Below, in pieces: positions 48,878 to 58,515 of a stretch of 64,000 bases of DNA (within the stretch, counting starts at the first letter, position 1; the number at the start of each line of letters is the position of its first letter). The stretch spans positions 1 to 64,000 of the forward strand of contig CABXDP010000001.1 of assembly GCA_902511025.1 (NCBI GenBank). Reading direction: 5' to 3'. The notes under the pieces were generated by a model. That model worked only from the letters and a program-made list of their open reading frames with translations, had not been told where the DNA came from and did no database searches. This stretch comes from an uncultured Gammaproteobacteria bacterium (GTDB lineage: Bacteria; Pseudomonadota; Gammaproteobacteria; PS1; Pseudothioglobaceae). A program made the translations under genes and the position numbers.

Positions 48878-49321
48878 ATGATGACTGAACACACTCAATA
48901 CTACTTTGGATATGGGTCAAACCTCTCAAAGGAACAGATGGCAATTCGCTGCCCGGAATCCAAGTATTTTGCATCAGGAATGCTGTCAGGCTACTCATGG
49001 CTCATCAATACAAGAGGATATGCAAGCATCAAGCCCTCTGAAAATGATTTTGTCCTTGGAGAAGTATTTACTTTGAGTCAGCAAGATGTTGACTATTTGG
49101 ATATCTATGAAAGCGTTGAAGAAGGCATGTACTTAAAGTCTAATTTGAGTGTTGAAACCTCAAAAGGCAGTATTGATTGCCTGGTTTATATTGCCTCTGA
49201 TAGCACTCCAGGTATTCCTCAAGAAGAGTACATTGAAAGAATCAACCTGGGGATAAAGAGTGCAAATTTGCCGGATGACTACGTTCAAAAAGCAATTAGG
49301 CCCTTTATTCCAGAGAGCTAG
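48878..49321 (+). CDS. Gamma-glutamylcyclotransferase-like (AIG2 fold) protein
   Basis: YYFGYGSNLSKEQMAIRCP; VFTLSQQDVDYLDIYES. Confidence 0.85.
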   Translation: MMTEHTQYYFGYGSNLSKEQMAIRCPESKYFASGMLSGYSWLINTRGYASIKPSENDFVLGEVFTLSQQDVDYLDIYESVEEGMYLKSNLSVETSKGSIDCLVYIASDSTPGIPQEEYIERINLGIKSANLPDDYVQKAIRPFIPES

Positions 49322-49920
49322 AGAACCACTTTTAATTCTTCATTCATATAGCAGTCAACAACGAGATGGTAGCGATCTAAACTGCTGTTATTGCTGACCG
49401 AGTGAGGCTTAGTGACATCCAAATAATAGAAGTGTCCTACTTTTAGGTTAAGTTTTTCTCCATTCTCATCTTCATCGTTTTTATACATTGTGAACACAAC
49501 TTCACTATTGGTTCGGATCGGAACATGAATTCTGACTATCTTTTTGTTTTCGATGTCTGGATCAATGTTGTCATTGTGTTTACGTAATGACTTACCTGCT
49601 GCAAGCTTCATGAGACGTATTCTCTCAAACTTGCATGGCAATCTAGCTATTATTTCCCTTATCGGCTCCATGATGGGTTTATTCAGTATTGATGTCCATT
49701 GAAGTTTTTTATCAATTTTTTTGTCATTTCTAGCGAAGCCTGGTTTGTATATATCTGATGGATTAACCCCATAGCCATGAACGGATAAAGCTGTCCATAT
49801 ATTATTATTCTTGTAGGGAGCAATTTGTGTTAAAAGTTGAAATTTTGCATGATCGAGATAATCTGATACATCAGATAAATCTTGCATATAAGGCTCTATT
49901 TTTATCTCATAATTATTCAT
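49318..49920 (-). CDS. Aspartyl/asparaginyl beta-hydroxylase-type dioxygenase
   Basis: RLMKLAAGKSLRKHNDNID...KIVRIHVPIRTNSEVVFTMY...FYYLDVTKPHSVSNNSSLDRYHLVVDC. Confidence 0.8.
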   Translation of the reverse strand: MNNYEIKIEPYMQDLSDVSDYLDHAKFQLLTQIAPYKNNNIWTALSVHGYGVNPSDIYKPGFARNDKKIDKKLQWTSILNKPIMEPIREIIARLPCKFERIRLMKLAAGKSLRKHNDNIDPDIENKKIVRIHVPIRTNSEVVFTMYKNDEDENGEKLNLKVGHFYYLDVTKPHSVSNNSSLDRYHLVVDCYMNEELKVVL

Positions 49921-50251
49921 AATAAAAAAAAATTTAAATGATTGATAGAGTCTTAAAGTTAATGATTTTTAGTAAGAACAGTTCATCTATATGATATACA
50001 ATTGATGCTGAGAAAATTATATCTTCTTATAGGTAGGTCACTAGCCCTATTAAAACTAAAATACCTCAAGAAATCTGTGACAATGATGATGAATTAAAGA
50101 CTATCTATCACAGCAGAGATACAGTTTGTATTTGGGTTCTTAAATCGCGAGAGGATCGTAATCGTTTTGTGGATGAAACTGCTGGAACTTTAAGATGAAA
50201 GAGAAAAAAAACTTTAAATCTTTTTATTAATAATTTACAAAGGAATGTAAT

Positions 50252-51028
50252 ATGAGTTGGTGGTCAACGGTTATTGGTGGTGCGGTAGGCTTCATGATTG
50301 GGGGTCCATTAGGGGCAATGCTTGGTGTAGCGTTTGCAGGTAATTTCTCAAAACGAAGAGCGCAATCTGGCTTTAATAATAATTTTGGCCCTGGAAACCA
50401 ACAGCGAGTCCAGGCGGCTTTCTTTAGTGGTGTCTTTTCAGTCATGGGTTATATCTCTAAAGCTGATGGAAAAGTTTCAAAATCTGAAATTATTATGGCG
50501 CAACAGGTCATGGAGCATATGCAGTTATCAGAGGATATGATTAAAGTGGCTAAGGATCTTTTTAATCAAGGGAAACAAGAAGATTTTAATCTAGATGAGG
50601 TGCTTGAGCAGTTTCGAGTTGAAACGCATAGAAGGTCTCATCTAATTCGTATGTTTCTAGAAATTCAAATCCAAGCGGCATATGCTGATGGCGTCTTTGA
50701 TCAGAGTGAGCATAGCGCACTTAAAAATATCGCTCAGAAGCTTCGATTTCCTCTCAACGAGTTAGAAAATCTGATTCAGCAATTTTCAGCTGCCAAAAGT
50801 GGAAGTAAGCAAACCTCTATTGAGGATGCCTATAAGACCCTAGGCATAGATGAGTCTCTTACTGACAAAGAGGTTAAACGCGCCTATAGGCGACTTCTTG
50901 CGCAGCACCACCCAGATAAACTTGTTGCCAAGGGGCTTCCTGAAGAGATGCAAAAACTAGCCAATGAAAAAACCCAAGAAATTATTAGTGCTTACGAGAC
51001 AATCAAAAAGCATAGAGGTATGCGTTAA
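50252..51028 (+). CDS. djlA: DjlA-like TerB/J-domain co-chaperone
   Basis: Glycine-rich N-terminal TM, TerB-like domain (MGYISKADGKVSKSEI), C-terminal J domain YKTLGIDESLTDKEVKRAYRRLLAQHHPDKLVAKG. Confidence 0.92.
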   Translation: MSWWSTVIGGAVGFMIGGPLGAMLGVAFAGNFSKRRAQSGFNNNFGPGNQQRVQAAFFSGVFSVMGYISKADGKVSKSEIIMAQQVMEHMQLSEDMIKVAKDLFNQGKQEDFNLDEVLEQFRVETHRRSHLIRMFLEIQIQAAYADGVFDQSEHSALKNIAQKLRFPLNELENLIQQFSAAKSGSKQTSIEDAYKTLGIDESLTDKEVKRAYRRLLAQHHPDKLVAKGLPEEMQKLANEKTQEIISAYETIKKHRGMR

Positions 51029-51053
51029 GAATTTAGCTTATACTGTTTGCGAT

Positions 51054-51335
51054 TTATCCCCAATAGTCCTTTGATATAGTATCAATAACCTCTTGGCTTT
51101 CTAGCTCAACACCAGCATTAGCTCTCTTTTGAGTGATGTCTGTTCGCTGTGTTAGAACTTCAAATTTGGATGGATCTTTCACTTCAGTAACGTCATAGAC
51201 TTTGGTTTCATCATCATTCGTTCCAGCCCAAAGTATTTTAATTCCCAGCTCATTCAAGTCTGGTTCAATATCCTTGTACATTGCAAGCCAATTATCAAAA
51301 CCTTTAGTAATTTTAAAAGTTGATAAAAACTTCAT
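51054..51335 (-). CDS. DUF3764-like small protein
   Basis: MKFLSTFKITKGFDNWLAMYKDIEPDLNELGIKILWAGTNDDETKVYDVTEVKDPSKFEVL. Confidence 0.6.
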   Translation of the reverse strand: MKFLSTFKITKGFDNWLAMYKDIEPDLNELGIKILWAGTNDDETKVYDVTEVKDPSKFEVLTQRTDITQKRANAGVELESQEVIDTISKDYWG

Positions 51336-51418
51336 AGATTGCTCCTTTTTTGAATTATGAATACTTATTTTAATTCAAGTTTCAATAGAGCTCAAGAATG
51401 AATTAATACTCAACAGAA

Positions 51419-51748
51419 TCAATTTTTCTGGCTCATATAATCCCAATATTGCTCTAAATCTTTTTCAAAAGAAATGACATTGTCACCCTTTCTAAAGAGC
51501 CTTTTCTCTTTCTTTTTAGTGTTCCATTTGAGATCTTGATTGAGATTATTGTATGCCCTTACTAGTTCTTGTTTGGTTGAATTCTCAATACTATCAACCC
51601 AATCGTCTTTCTGAATATTTACCTCAACCCAACCATTCATAATGCAAACCTCACGCCAAATTTCATAGGATAAATCGTCCTCATTTTTTTCAGCAATACG
51701 ATTAATAAATTCTTGAAGTAATGGAGACTCATTAAGATAATAACTCAT
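51419..51748 (-). CDS. Hypothetical protein
   Basis: 109 aa ORF directly downstream of an AlpA-like gene. Confidence 0.45.
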   Translation of the reverse strand: MSYYLNESPLLQEFINRIAEKNEDDLSYEIWREVCIMNGWVEVNIQKDDWVDSIENSTKQELVRAYNNLNQDLKWNTKKKEKRLFRKGDNVISFEKDLEQYWDYMSQKN

Positions 51749-51766
51749 TGATATTCAATCAAAAAT

Positions 51767-52000
51767 TTATGATAACAAGTCGTCAAAAAATTTACCTATT
51801 TCAGTAAATATTCCATTGTCCTTGTGGATCTCTTCTTTCTCTTTCTTGAGCCATTCGTCTATATCACTCTCAAACCATCTATTTGCTCTCCCGTATTTTT
51901 TGGGAGCAGGAAAGTCACCTTTTTTGATCATCTGATATAGCTTAGTCCTTTTAAAGCCAACAATTTCAATGACTTGTTTTTCGGTGAGTAACTTATCCAT
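51767..52000 (-). CDS. AlpA-family HTH regulator
   Basis: LLTEKQVIEIVGFKRTKLYQMIKKGDFPAPKKYGRANRWFESDIDEWL. Confidence 0.85.
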   Translation of the reverse strand: MDKLLTEKQVIEIVGFKRTKLYQMIKKGDFPAPKKYGRANRWFESDIDEWLKKEKEEIHKDNGIFTEIGKFFDDLLS

Positions 52001-52026
52001 CCCTAAATTATATTCAAACTGAGAAA

Positions 52027-53031
52027 TTAAATGAGGTCAGTTGATACTGCAAGAATAGCAATAGCTAGCAAGGCTAGAGTTTGCATAACTAGAAGCGCAA
52101 TAGATCTGCCGCCTAACTCCATCATTGACTTGAGTGATGTCGTAACGCCCAAACCTGCAATAGCAAAAACCAGAGACCATTGAGAGACGTTAGCTAGAAA
52201 CTGAGATAGTATGATTGGTATATATCCGCTACTATTAATAACTAAGCAGACTGCAAAAGCGAGAGCAAACCAAGGGAATGCTTTTGAACTAATCGATTTA
52301 GATTCTCCTCTATTGAGAATAACTGCAATTATGATGACGATAAATGGTAGCATAGAAATCCTTAGCAGCTTGATAAAGGTCGCTATATCCCCAGCCTCGT
52401 TTGACACCGCATAACCCGCACCAACAACCTGAGCAACATCATGAATTGTTGAACCAATGAGGATACCAATTTCAGCGTCACTGAACTCTGCTACCGAGAA
52501 AAGAATGGGGTACGCAATCATGGCAATAGTCGAGAGTGCTGTGACGCAGACAACGATAAACAATGTATCGCGATGCCTCTCCTTCCAGTTAGGTAGGACT
52601 GAGGCAACAGCAAGGGTAGCAGCAGCACCGCAGATAGAAACGGCGCAAGCGGTCAATAGGCTAAACAGATACCTTCTTCCCATAAGTTTGGCAATCAGAA
52701 TACTGGCTCCTATAGACAGAATGACTAAAATTGGAACAAATAACAAGGTGTTCATACCTAGTCCAGAAATTTGCTCGATGGTAACCCTAAAACCTAATAA
52801 TGCGACCCCAAAGCGCAAAATTTTCTTACTGGAAAACTCAATTCCTGGGGCGCAGCGCTCATCAGCTGAAAGAAAATTAAAAGCAATTCCAATTAGTAAG
52901 GCAAACAGCATGACTGGCGCTTTGTAATGAAGACTCAAAAAACCTGCAGCGGCAGCAATAGTGCCAACCACAATGAGGCCAGGAGAAAGGACAGAAAGTC
53001 GATTCTGTAAGTTAAGAAAAAGTGAATTCAT
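52027..53031 (-). CDS. YeiH-family membrane transporter (putative sulfate exporter family)
   Basis: LRFGVALLGFRVTIEQISGLG; SICGAAATLAVASVLP; GSTIHDVAQVVGAGYAVS. Confidence 0.88.
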   Translation of the reverse strand: MNSLFLNLQNRLSVLSPGLIVVGTIAAAAGFLSLHYKAPVMLFALLIGIAFNFLSADERCAPGIEFSSKKILRFGVALLGFRVTIEQISGLGMNTLLFVPILVILSIGASILIAKLMGRRYLFSLLTACAVSICGAAATLAVASVLPNWKERHRDTLFIVVCVTALSTIAMIAYPILFSVAEFSDAEIGILIGSTIHDVAQVVGAGYAVSNEAGDIATFIKLLRISMLPFIVIIIAVILNRGESKSISSKAFPWFALAFAVCLVINSSGYIPIILSQFLANVSQWSLVFAIAGLGVTTSLKSMMELGGRSIALLVMQTLALLAIAILAVSTDLI

Positions 53032-53110
53032 AAATAATGGTATTTTACTTTATGTGAAAAATATAAATCGTAGTATCATGATAGTTTTAATAATAAAAAA
53101 GGAGTCAGTT

Positions 53111-53368
53111 ATGAATGTATGCGTAGTATCTACTTTTGAAGGGACTACTGAGGACTATTTGGACATGTTTAATTCAACCAAAGAGAGTGCTCAAGGCTTT
53201 ATGGTTGATTATGAATTAGGAGTGATTAGAGAGGGAAAGGTGATGCTAATGATGAACATTACGGATATGAATAAAATGCAGGAAGTAATGGGCTCTGAGG
53301 AAATGAAAGCCTGGGACGAGAAATTTAATTGTGTAGATGAAATCTATGCTCTTGATAAAATGAACTAA
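53111..53368 (+). CDS. Small DUF3764-like protein
   Basis: Start chosen at ATG 53111 behind AAAGGAG; MNVCVVSTFEGTTEDYLDMFNSTKESAQGFMVDYELGVIREGKVMLMMNITDMNKMQEVM. Confidence 0.6.
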   Translation: MNVCVVSTFEGTTEDYLDMFNSTKESAQGFMVDYELGVIREGKVMLMMNITDMNKMQEVMGSEEMKAWDEKFNCVDEIYALDKMN

Positions 53369-53475
53369 TGAAAGTCCAGCACAAGCACCTCATCGTCAGG
53401 GCTAAGGTTAATCAGCCTCCAACTGATCAGAATTGCTGGCTGACAGATCTCGTCTCAAAAAAGGAAATAAATTAG
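53368..53475 (+). pseudogene. Short fragment resembling the N-terminus of an S-adenosylmethionine decarboxylase-like protein
   Basis: Manual reading: MKVQHKHLIVRAKVNQPPTDQNCWLTDLVSKKEIN*, then stop. Confidence 0.35.
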
Positions 53476-53479
53476 TTTC

Positions 53480-55111
53480 CTAGGAATTAAAAGCAAATTT
53501 TGCCTTTATAGGGCTTAATTGATCCCTTCCTAAGATCATGTCCGCTGCTCGAGAGGCTATCATTTGAGTTGGTGCATTTAAGTTTCCAGAAATAATTTGT
53601 GGCATGACTGACGCGTCAACGACGCGAAGTCTTTCAATTCCTCGCACTTTCATTTGGTCATCAACGACCGCCATCTCTCCATTACCCATAGCACAGGAAC
53701 AACTAGGGTGATAATCCGTCTCTGCAGCAGATTTAATAAATTCGATAATTTGTGCATCAGACTGCACTTTCGGCCCCGGTATTAGTTCAATCCCCCTAAA
53801 TTCATCAAAAGCTGGCTGTAAAATGAGTTCTCGAGCTTTTTTGATTCCATTTAGCATTTCAGATAAATCCTCTGGATGTTGCAAGTAATTGAAAGTCATT
53901 AATGGCTTATCGAGCGGATTTGCTGACTTCAAAGTGACTTGCCCCTTACTTCGAGGTCGAAGCTGATCAACGTGAATTGCGAAAGCTTGAAGCAAAGATA
54001 TTTTATTAGCATTGTATTCAAATCCTACGGGACCAAAGTGGTACTGAATATCCGGATATATGGCATTTGAACTACTTCTTATGAGTCCACCTGCCTCCCA
54101 TATATTTGATGACGCAATCCCCTTTCGAGTAAAGACCCATCTGATGCCAGTTGCTAATTTACGATGAGGCTGGTTCACCTTGTGAATAGGAAAACTTTTT
54201 TTGCATGCGTACTGAAGTATGATGCAAGAATGGTCTTGTAGGTTTTGGCCAACCCCTGGAAGATCAAGGTGAACGTCTATTCCATGCTCTTTTAGATGCT
54301 TTGAAGGACCGATACCCGAGAGCATAAGTAGGTGCGGCGAGTTAATGGCACCGCCCGATAGGATTACTTCTTTATTAGTCTCTACTGAGTGAATCTTACC
54401 TTTGTGCTGAAAGGTCACTCCGCTAACTGAATGACCCTCAATATCAATTTTCAAGACCTGCGCTCTTGTGAGCAGCGTTATGTTTCCTCGAGCAAGAGCA
54501 GGTTTAAGGTGAGCTGTTGCAGCACTACACCGTCGCCCATTTTTTCTTGTTGCATCAAGCCTTGCTATGCCTTCTGGCTTGTAACCATTAAGATCTTCTG
54601 AATAACCCTGTCCAGACTGAGGTCCAGCCTCTTCAAAGGCATCAAATAAGGGATTGTCGAAAGAACCTTTTGAGACGCCAAGGTTGCCGCTCCCACCGCG
54701 CCAGAGATTTTCACCGCGATCTGATGATTCACCCGACTTAAAATAAGGCAAGCACTGATTATAAGACCAGTCCTTTAATCCAAATTCAGATTGCCATCGA
54801 TCGTAGTCTAATGGATGGCCCCTCATATAAACCATTGAGTTAATCGACGATGAGCCTCCAACCACTTTACCTCGGGGTATAGGTATGTTTCGATTAAAAA
54901 GCTCTGGCTCGTCCTGACTGAAATAGTTCCAGTTAATCTTTGGATTTCTGTAGGCTTTATAGACGCCAGCAGGAATATGGATCATCAAATTGTAATCCAT
55001 TGGACCTGCTTCTAATATCAAGATTTTATTATTAGAATCTTCGCCAAGCTTGTTAGCAAGAACACACCCTGCTGAACCTGCCCCAACGATTACATAATCA
55101 TAATTATTCAT
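53480..55111 (-). CDS. GMC-family FAD oxidoreductase (choline/alcohol dehydrogenase-like)
   Basis: DYVIVGAGSAGCVLANKLGED; GKVVGGSSSINSMVYMRGHPLDYD; GAINSPHLLMLSGIGP; SGNLNAPTQMIASRAADMI. Confidence 0.93.
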   Translation of the reverse strand: MNNYDYVIVGAGSAGCVLANKLGEDSNNKILILEAGPMDYNLMIHIPAGVYKAYRNPKINWNYFSQDEPELFNRNIPIPRGKVVGGSSSINSMVYMRGHPLDYDRWQSEFGLKDWSYNQCLPYFKSGESSDRGENLWRGGSGNLGVSKGSFDNPLFDAFEEAGPQSGQGYSEDLNGYKPEGIARLDATRKNGRRCSAATAHLKPALARGNITLLTRAQVLKIDIEGHSVSGVTFQHKGKIHSVETNKEVILSGGAINSPHLLMLSGIGPSKHLKEHGIDVHLDLPGVGQNLQDHSCIILQYACKKSFPIHKVNQPHRKLATGIRWVFTRKGIASSNIWEAGGLIRSSSNAIYPDIQYHFGPVGFEYNANKISLLQAFAIHVDQLRPRSKGQVTLKSANPLDKPLMTFNYLQHPEDLSEMLNGIKKARELILQPAFDEFRGIELIPGPKVQSDAQIIEFIKSAAETDYHPSCSCAMGNGEMAVVDDQMKVRGIERLRVVDASVMPQIISGNLNAPTQMIASRAADMILGRDQLSPIKAKFAFNS

Positions 55112-55206
55112 ATAGACTTTCGTTTACAAAACGTAATTTAGTAGCTTAATTATTATATGAAAAATTAATCAAAAATTGTAAATCTTGAAAGGAGGTTTAT
55201 CTAAAT

Positions 55207-55470
55207 TTAACCCATTGCTTGAAGTTTATAAGGCGTTCTGACTACGCCCATCTCTTCGGCCATTTTTTTAGCTGCGTCCGAGTTAAACATTGCCATCATA
55301 CCCGTCGGGTCAAACACGTCCACGACAACAATAGCGGTATGGTCATCCACTTTACCGACTTTAGCATCTCTTGAGAATTGTAATCTTTGATCCTCTAAAG
55401 CATCAAAGCCCTTCTTCCATTCATCGAACGTTCCATTACTGATTTCAATCATAACCATTGTATTCATCAT
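55207..55470 (-). CDS. Small DUF3764-like protein
   Basis: MVMIEISNGTFDEWKKGFDALEDQRLQFSRDAKVGKVDDHTAIVVVDVFDPTGMMAMFNS. Confidence 0.6.
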   Translation of the reverse strand: MMNTMVMIEISNGTFDEWKKGFDALEDQRLQFSRDAKVGKVDDHTAIVVVDVFDPTGMMAMFNSDAAKKMAEEMGVVRTPYKLQAMG

Positions 55471-55578
55471 CTTCTCCTATTATTAGTATTAGAGTTTTTA
55501 GTACTTTGAAAACTCAGTATATACCTAGACTCTAATTTAGGTCAAGCTGACATCAGTTTTATCATTGAAATGGTTGTT

Positions 55579-56151
55579 TTAGTTTTCTTCGACTCTTCTC
55601 ATAGTAAATACACCCAAGATAACCAAAACTAAGCTATTCAGCATCCATAAAGGTGCCACAATACTGTCTCCACTGTTTGATAACTGCTCAGGACTCAAGA
55701 TAGCAAGATAAGCAAACATCACAAAGGAGACAAGTGATAATAAACCCGATAGCCAAGTAGGGAAAAGATTGGTACATAAATATCCTAATCCAGTGAAGAA
55801 TATTCCAAGATACATAATTGACCAGCCTGTCCAGGCAATGGCCTCACCAATGAAACCAGACTCAGCACTGATCTCGGCGCTATTGATGGCATCTGAAACA
55901 AGCCCCATACTTAGACCAATAACTATCATTAGCAACCCGGCGTCAATGTATGTCTGAACTTTTATCAAAGCATTTTTTTCAACATTTCTTGTCGCCATGA
56001 AAGCTATTGGGATACTAATCAATGCATAAGCTGCAATTTTTTCAGTATGCGCCTTACTTAAGAGGCCAGTTTCACCAAGCAGCATATATACAACTAGTGA
56101 ACCCAGACCAGCGATTATAAATAGAATTCCGTTTACTTTTTTATCTGACAT
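55579..56151 (-). CDS. Hypothetical multi-pass membrane protein
   Basis: 190 aa ORF with about 6 hydrophobic segments. Confidence 0.6.
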   Translation of the reverse strand: MSDKKVNGILFIIAGLGSLVVYMLLGETGLLSKAHTEKIAAYALISIPIAFMATRNVEKNALIKVQTYIDAGLLMIVIGLSMGLVSDAINSAEISAESGFIGEAIAWTGWSIMYLGIFFTGLGYLCTNLFPTWLSGLLSLVSFVMFAYLAILSPEQLSNSGDSIVAPLWMLNSLVLVILGVFTMRRVEEN

Positions 56152-56190
56152 GACTTACCCCTTATTGTGTGATTATTAAAGCTGATTTCT

Positions 56191-56529
56191 TTATTCAAAA
56201 ACCTTTCCTAAACACTTGACAATGCCTTGTGTTACCTCATCATTCTGAAGTAAGGTTGCAATTGCTTTTCTCTCAGCCTCTTCTTCTGAAATATTATCAG
56301 TCTCTAGTAGCTCAAGACCCAACCTAAGAATATCTTCAATGCTCAGTACTTTAGAGATGACGTTTGTCGTGCAACCGCAGTATTCATAAAGTTCGCCAGT
56401 TGTTAGCCAGTCCTCATCATCAGAAGCGCATCCATAAAATATCTCATCTAAAAGCTCTCTACTCTCAATTTCAGCCTTTGCATTGAATGAAATTAAAAGA
56501 GTGAAAATTATTAATGCAATCTTTTTCAT
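56191..56529 (-). CDS. Hypothetical exported protein
   Basis: 112 aa, signal peptide MKKIALIIFTLLISFNAKA, several Cys residues. Confidence 0.55.
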   Translation of the reverse strand: MKKIALIIFTLLISFNAKAEIESRELLDEIFYGCASDDEDWLTTGELYEYCGCTTNVISKVLSIEDILRLGLELLETDNISEEEAERKAIATLLQNDEVTQGIVKCLGKVFE

Positions 56530-56619
56530 AGTTTTTTATTGTACAGATTTATTTAATCGACATCTCTAAACACCCTCCACTTAGGAAAGGTCTTTCAAAG
56601 AGTAATAACGAATTAACTC

Positions 56620-58407
56620 CTAAAGAGTTTTTTTATTCGCTTGTATTTCCCAAAGTCTTGCATACTGGCCATTGAGATCAAGCAAATCTTGATGTTTCCC
56701 TTGCTCTGCAACACTGCCATTATCAAGTACAATAATTTGATCGGCATCGACAATGGTAGAGAGGCGATGAGCAATCACCATGGTTGAGTGCTTATGAGCC
56801 AAACTCACTAAGGCCTTTTGGACCATTTTCTCAGAATACGAATCAAGCGCTGAAGTGGCCTCATCAAAGATTAAGATCTGAGGATTTTTTAATAAAACTC
56901 TTGCAATCGCGAGTCGCTGTTTTTCTCCACCAGAGAGCTTTAAGCCTCTCTCACCAACCAATGTTTCATAGCCTTGCGGCAAAGAGTCAATAAAACTATC
57001 TATAAAGCTGAGCTCAGCTGCCCTCTTCACTTCTGTCTCAGTGGCACCTGAGCGCCCATAAGCAATGTTGTAGTAGATGCTCTCATTAAACATCACTGGG
57101 TCTTGAGGTACTACCCCTATTGCGCTTCGAACTGAGTCTTGGGTGAATAATTTAATGTCTTGCTGGTCAATACTTATCTGACCGCTAGAAATATCATAGA
57201 AACGAAACAGCAGCTTAGCAAGCGTCGACTTACCCGCACCAGATGGTCCCACAATCGCTATTTTTTGCCCCGGCTTAAGAGTAAAGTTAATATTTTTAAG
57301 AACTGCCTCCTTGCCAGGATAAGCAAAAGTAACGTTATCAAATTTAACCTCGCCTTGTGTAATTATAAGATCTGAGGCATTTTCAACATCAGTCACCTTA
57401 GAGGAGCGCTCCAAGAGGTCAAACATATTGTTCATATCGATGAAGTTATGTTTTATTTGGCGATAAATGATTCCCAAACCACCGAGCGGTAAAAACAGCT
57501 GTAGAAGGAGCGCCTGAATCATTATGAGGTCGCCCAAGCTAAGACTTTTATTAACAACGCCTTGTGCTGCCATAATTAAAATAATAGTGACACCAATTGC
57601 AATCACAGCGCCCTGAACAAAGTTAAGCGCAGTCATTGAAGTAAAGCTTTTAGTAGCAAGATTTTCCCAGCGCTGCATCGTGTCACCGTAACGATCAACC
57701 TCAAACTTTTCTTGATTGAAGTACTTGACGGTCTCGTAATTAATCAAGCTGTCCACCGCATTGGTATTGGCCTCGGACTGCATGTCATTCATCTGGTAGC
57801 GATACTTCATCCTCCATGTAGTAATGGCAAAGGTTAAAGCCGCATAAAAGAACACCGTCAATAGAGATACGCCGGCAAAAAGAAGGTTGTAGTTCAGCCA
57901 CAAAATACCAATCACTAAACAAATCTCAAATACGGTTGGCAGAATATTGAAAACAAAAATAGAGAGAAGCGTAGATACGCTCTGGGTTCCTCGATCAATA
58001 TCACGAGTAATACCCCCGATACGACGATCCAAATGAAAGGATAAGTCCAAGGTATGTAAATGTTTAAAGACGCCAAGCGCGATCAAATTCATTGCATGGT
58101 AACGCACCTTAGCAAAGATGGCATCGCGTAGCTCGTTAAAGAGAGAACTTGCGAGCCTTAAAAGGCCATAAGCCAGCAGCATACCCAGCGGCAATATCAG
58201 AACTAAATTAGTCTGATCAAGGCTATCCACAATCTCTTTTAGCGCAAGAGGAACAGCAACATTTGCTAATTTTGCTAGCATTAAAAAACTAACCGCCCAA
58301 ATAACGCGTGCACGCATTTTTATTAAGTAAGGCAAGAGCTTCTTTAAAACCTTAATGTCTCTGGTTTTAAAGTCGTAAGCTATAGTTTGATTGCTCTTTG
58401 ATTTCAT
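56620..58407 (-). CDS. ABC exporter, ATM1/HMT1-like (fused TM-NBD)
   Basis: TM domain + IVGPSGAGKSTLAKLLFRFYD, LSGGEKQRLAIARVLLKNPQILIFDEATSALD. Confidence 0.93.
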   Translation of the reverse strand: MKSKSNQTIAYDFKTRDIKVLKKLLPYLIKMRARVIWAVSFLMLAKLANVAVPLALKEIVDSLDQTNLVLILPLGMLLAYGLLRLASSLFNELRDAIFAKVRYHAMNLIALGVFKHLHTLDLSFHLDRRIGGITRDIDRGTQSVSTLLSIFVFNILPTVFEICLVIGILWLNYNLLFAGVSLLTVFFYAALTFAITTWRMKYRYQMNDMQSEANTNAVDSLINYETVKYFNQEKFEVDRYGDTMQRWENLATKSFTSMTALNFVQGAVIAIGVTIILIMAAQGVVNKSLSLGDLIMIQALLLQLFLPLGGLGIIYRQIKHNFIDMNNMFDLLERSSKVTDVENASDLIITQGEVKFDNVTFAYPGKEAVLKNINFTLKPGQKIAIVGPSGAGKSTLAKLLFRFYDISSGQISIDQQDIKLFTQDSVRSAIGVVPQDPVMFNESIYYNIAYGRSGATETEVKRAAELSFIDSFIDSLPQGYETLVGERGLKLSGGEKQRLAIARVLLKNPQILIFDEATSALDSYSEKMVQKALVSLAHKHSTMVIAHRLSTIVDADQIIVLDNGSVAEQGKHQDLLDLNGQYARLWEIQANKKTL

Positions 58408-58515
58408 TAAGTTATGTTGGAGATTAATGAAGCTTTATTGAAAGTTGACAAAATTATAAAGTGGTGCCCTCTTCAACATAAACAATATTTGGAATAGTGA
58501 ATTACTATTATGCTT

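Noticed and set aside
50033-50198. Reading frame ...TSPIKTKIPQEICDNDDELKTIYHSRDTVCIWVLKSREDRNRFVDETAGTLR* upstream of djlA
   Set aside because: No plausible start codon after the upstream stop and no recognisable family; perhaps a gene remnant but not supportable.
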